From NCBI GenBank assembly GCA_016711875.1, contig JADJSD010000005.1, positions 1 to 64,000 on the forward strand: DNA of 64,000 nt, written 5' to 3'. This DNA is from Betaproteobacteria bacterium (GTDB taxonomy: Bacteria; Pseudomonadota; Gammaproteobacteria; Burkholderiales; Usitatibacteraceae). Below are positions 62,294 to 64,000 of this stretch, in pieces. The translations under genes were made by a program, and so were the position numbers. The first letter of the stretch is position 1. Each line of letters starts with the position of its first letter. Below the pieces are notes generated by a model. That model was not told where the DNA came from, searched no databases, and saw only the letters and a list, made by a program, of their open reading frames with translations.

Positions 62294-62856
62294 CGCGGCC
62301 CCCCGTGCGGCGGCTTCGGGATCGGCGGAAAGTCGGTGAACTCGAACGCGAGACCGCGCGTTCGCATCCAGTCCGCGACGGCAAGACCGGTGGCGCGGGG
62401 CCACGGCTTCAGGTCCTCGGGCCGGTGGCGCCGGATCTCGGCGATCTCCTCGCCGAGCCGAACCGTGCCCCTGGCGACCACGTGGTAGCAGAGCATGACC
62501 TCGTTCTTCTTCTCGAAGATGTAGTTGCCGATGAGATTCGTCTCGGCCGCGTCGAGGCCCAGCTCTTCCTTGACCTCGCGAGCGACGGCGGCCTTCGGGT
62601 CCTCTCGCGCCTCGAGGTAGCCCGTCACGAGGGCGAACCAGCCTTCGGGCCAGCCCTGCCCGCGCGCGAGGATGATCTCGCCCTCGTGCTCCACGAGTGC
62701 CCCCACGGCCGGCGTCGGATTGCCCCACTGCACGAAGCCGCAGGCGGTGTCCGGGCACGCGAGGCGATCGAAGACGCCGCCCCCGGCGTCGGGGATGGCG
62801 CGCGGCGCGAGCTGGGCGGCGCAGCGCGGGCAGTGGCGGAAGGCCTCGGCACTCAC
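62290..62856 (-). CDS. NUDIX hydrolase with N-terminal zinc ribbon
   Basis: A 188-residue protein. An N-terminal Cys4 element (HCPRCAAQL...LACPDTACGF) precedes a NUDIX fold with the box GYLEAREDPKAAVAREVKEELGL, matching Gx5Ex7REUxEExGU. The layout resembles NudC-like or ADP-ribose-type hydrolases in a short form. It starts at a GTG inside the DUF3422 stop codon (GTGA), so translation is coupled to that gene. The substrate is not known. Confidence 0.9.
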   Translation of the reverse strand: MSAEAFRHCPRCAAQLAPRAIPDAGGGVFDRLACPDTACGFVQWGNPTPAVGALVEHEGEIILARGQGWPEGWFALVTGYLEAREDPKAAVAREVKEELGLDAAETNLIGNYIFEKKNEVMLCYHVVARGTVRLGEEIAEIRRHRPEDLKPWPRATGLAVADWMRTRGLAFEFTDFPPIPKPPHGGPR

Positions 62857-64000
62857 GCGCCGCCTTTCGGACCGTCCTCGCGGAGCATCGCGCGCCGCAC
62901 GCCGCGCGCGGCGAGGAACACGGCGAGCGCGATGAACGGCACCGACAAGGCGGAAGCGACCTCCGGATTGACCGGCCCGCCCGCGACCTTCACCGCCTTC
63001 GCGACGACGCCCACGAGCGAGGAGCCGTAGTACGTGATGACGACCACCGACAGGCCCTCGACGGCCTGCTGGAGTTTCAGCTGCAGGCGCGAGCGCCGGT
63101 TCATGGCCGCGAGCATGAGCTGGTTCTGCTGCTCGCGCGCGATGTCGACGCGCGTGCGCAGCAGCGCACTGGCCCGGGCGACCCGGGCGGCGAGGCCGCT
63201 GATGCGCCGCGAGGTGCTGCGGCACGTGGCCATGGCGGGCGCGAGCCGGCGCTGCATGAATTCCTCGATCGTCTGCAGGCCCGGGATGCGCACCTCGCGC
63301 AGCTCCGCGATGCGCCTGAGCACCAGCGCGTCATAGGCCTCCGAGGCCTGGAAGCGGAAGCTCGTCGCGTTCTGCAGCCGCTCGACATGGGCCGCGAGGT
63401 TGGTGAGGTCGTCGAGGAGCTTGGTCTCGTCCTGGCTCGCCGAGCCCGCGATGCGCTCGACGATGCGCCCGAGCTCGGTTTCCATCGCCGCGAGTTCGGG
63501 CAGCGACTCGCGAGCCATCGGGAAGGCGGTGAGGGCCATCATGCGGTAGGTCTCGATCTCGAGCAGGCGCTGCACCATGCGGCCCGACTGTCCCACGCCC
63601 ATGTCGGATCGCGCGAGGATGAGGAAGTGCGTGAAGCCGTCCTCGCGAATGCGGAAATCGGTGTAGGCCCAGCCGCGTCCTTCCGCGAGGGCCCCGCCCA
63701 CCACGGTGTCGGCCGAGGTCCTGAAGGCATCAGGCGGCGGGACATCGCCGACGCCTCGCGCGAGCTCGATGGTGGCCGCGACGAAGACCTCGCCCGGCAG
63801 GTCCCTGGCGATGCCGGCCCATCCCGCCTCGGCCAGCACCTCGCCCGGCGGCAGGCGGCTCTCGCCTTCGCGGAAGAACGTGTAGCTCGAGAACTCGGCG
63901 TGCCCTTCCCACTTGAGGCGCAGGTTGTCCGCGAGTCGCAGCACGGCGTGATCGCCCGCCTGCAGCGCTTCTCCCCGCGCCTGGGCGAGCTGGCGGATGG
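62853..64000 (-). CDS. DUF3422 family membrane-anchored protein, 5' part outside the window
   Basis: At least 382 codons are visible and the frame stays open to base 64000, so the N-terminus is missing. Segments such as LKWEGHAEFSSYTFFREG, ILARSDMGVGQSGRMVQRLLEIETYRMMAL and ATCRSTSRRISGLAARVARASALLRTRVDIA mark DUF3422, a family of about 420-440 residues. A coiled-coil region is followed by two C-terminal membrane helices (VVVITYYGSSLVGVVAKAV; VPFIALAVFLAARGV). Function is unknown. It is the first visible gene of the overlapping run ending with the ABC permease. Confidence 0.9.
   Translation of the reverse strand, partial: IRQLAQARGEALQAGDHAVLRLADNLRLKWEGHAEFSSYTFFREGESRLPPGEVLAEAGWAGIARDLPGEVFVAATIELARGVGDVPPPDAFRTSADTVVGGALAEGRGWAYTDFRIREDGFTHFLILARSDMGVGQSGRMVQRLLEIETYRMMALTAFPMARESLPELAAMETELGRIVERIAGSASQDETKLLDDLTNLAAHVERLQNATSFRFQASEAYDALVLRRIAELREVRIPGLQTIEEFMQRRLAPAMATCRSTSRRISGLAARVARASALLRTRVDIAREQQNQLMLAAMNRRSRLQLKLQQAVEGLSVVVITYYGSSLVGVVAKAVKVAGGPVNPEVASALSVPFIALAVFLAARGVRRAMLREDGPKGGA

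Overview
The window is a high-GC chromosomal segment from a betaproteobacterium. The 16S sequence, the gene pairs, the PRK06567-type fused oxidoreductase and the lipoyl domain on LpdA all fit that class. Genus cannot be fixed from the window. It looks like core chromosome throughout: no insertion sequence, prophage, integrase or CRISPR array was found.
1-5600, minus strand: a ribosomal RNA operon, read right to left as promoter, initiator tRNA-fMet, boxA, 16S, tRNA-Ile(GAT), tRNA-Ala(TGC), second boxA, 23S and 5S (cut by the window edge). 5.6-9 kb: a DUF4126 membrane protein, then recR, ybaB and dnaX preceded by the 4.5S RNA gene ffs. As read, dnaX is broken into three frames.
9-15.2 kb: the most notable region. 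senA (selenoneine synthase), senB (selenosugar synthase) and a selenophosphate synthetase (senC/selD) sit beside egtB, an uncharacterised methyltransferase and egtD. EgtD would make hercynine, which both SenA (selenium branch) and EgtB (sulfur branch) would use. The locus therefore looks like a combined selenoneine and ergothioneine factory with a possible tailoring methyltransferase.
15.5-31.6 kb: a giant fused flavin/iron-sulfur oxidoreductase, a diguanylate cyclase, a small Cys-rich protein, a secreted DUF4214 protein, tRNA-Ser(GGA), lptF diverging from pepA-holC-(hypothetical)-valS, then an MFS exporter and an enoyl-CoA hydratase. 31.6-40.7 kb: a TusA-like protein, chromate transporter chrA, moaC, periplasmic protease bepA, orphan soxX-soxA, a MacAB-type efflux system and a TfpX/TfpZ pilin accessory protein.
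40.8-51.4 kb: type IV pilin with a sigma-54 promoter, a fused MFS/spermidine-synthase protein, then a signalling block on the minus strand: GAF-HD-GYP, GAF-GspE/PilB ATPase, MBL-fold phosphodiesterase, FHA protein and PP2C phosphatase. 51.8-57.6 kb: the pyruvate dehydrogenase operon aceE-aceF-lpdA. 57.7-64 kb: a TPR/glycosyltransferase protein facing a tightly overlapping minus-strand run of DUF3422 (partial), NUDIX, GAF, VOC, ABC ATPase and ABC permease genes.
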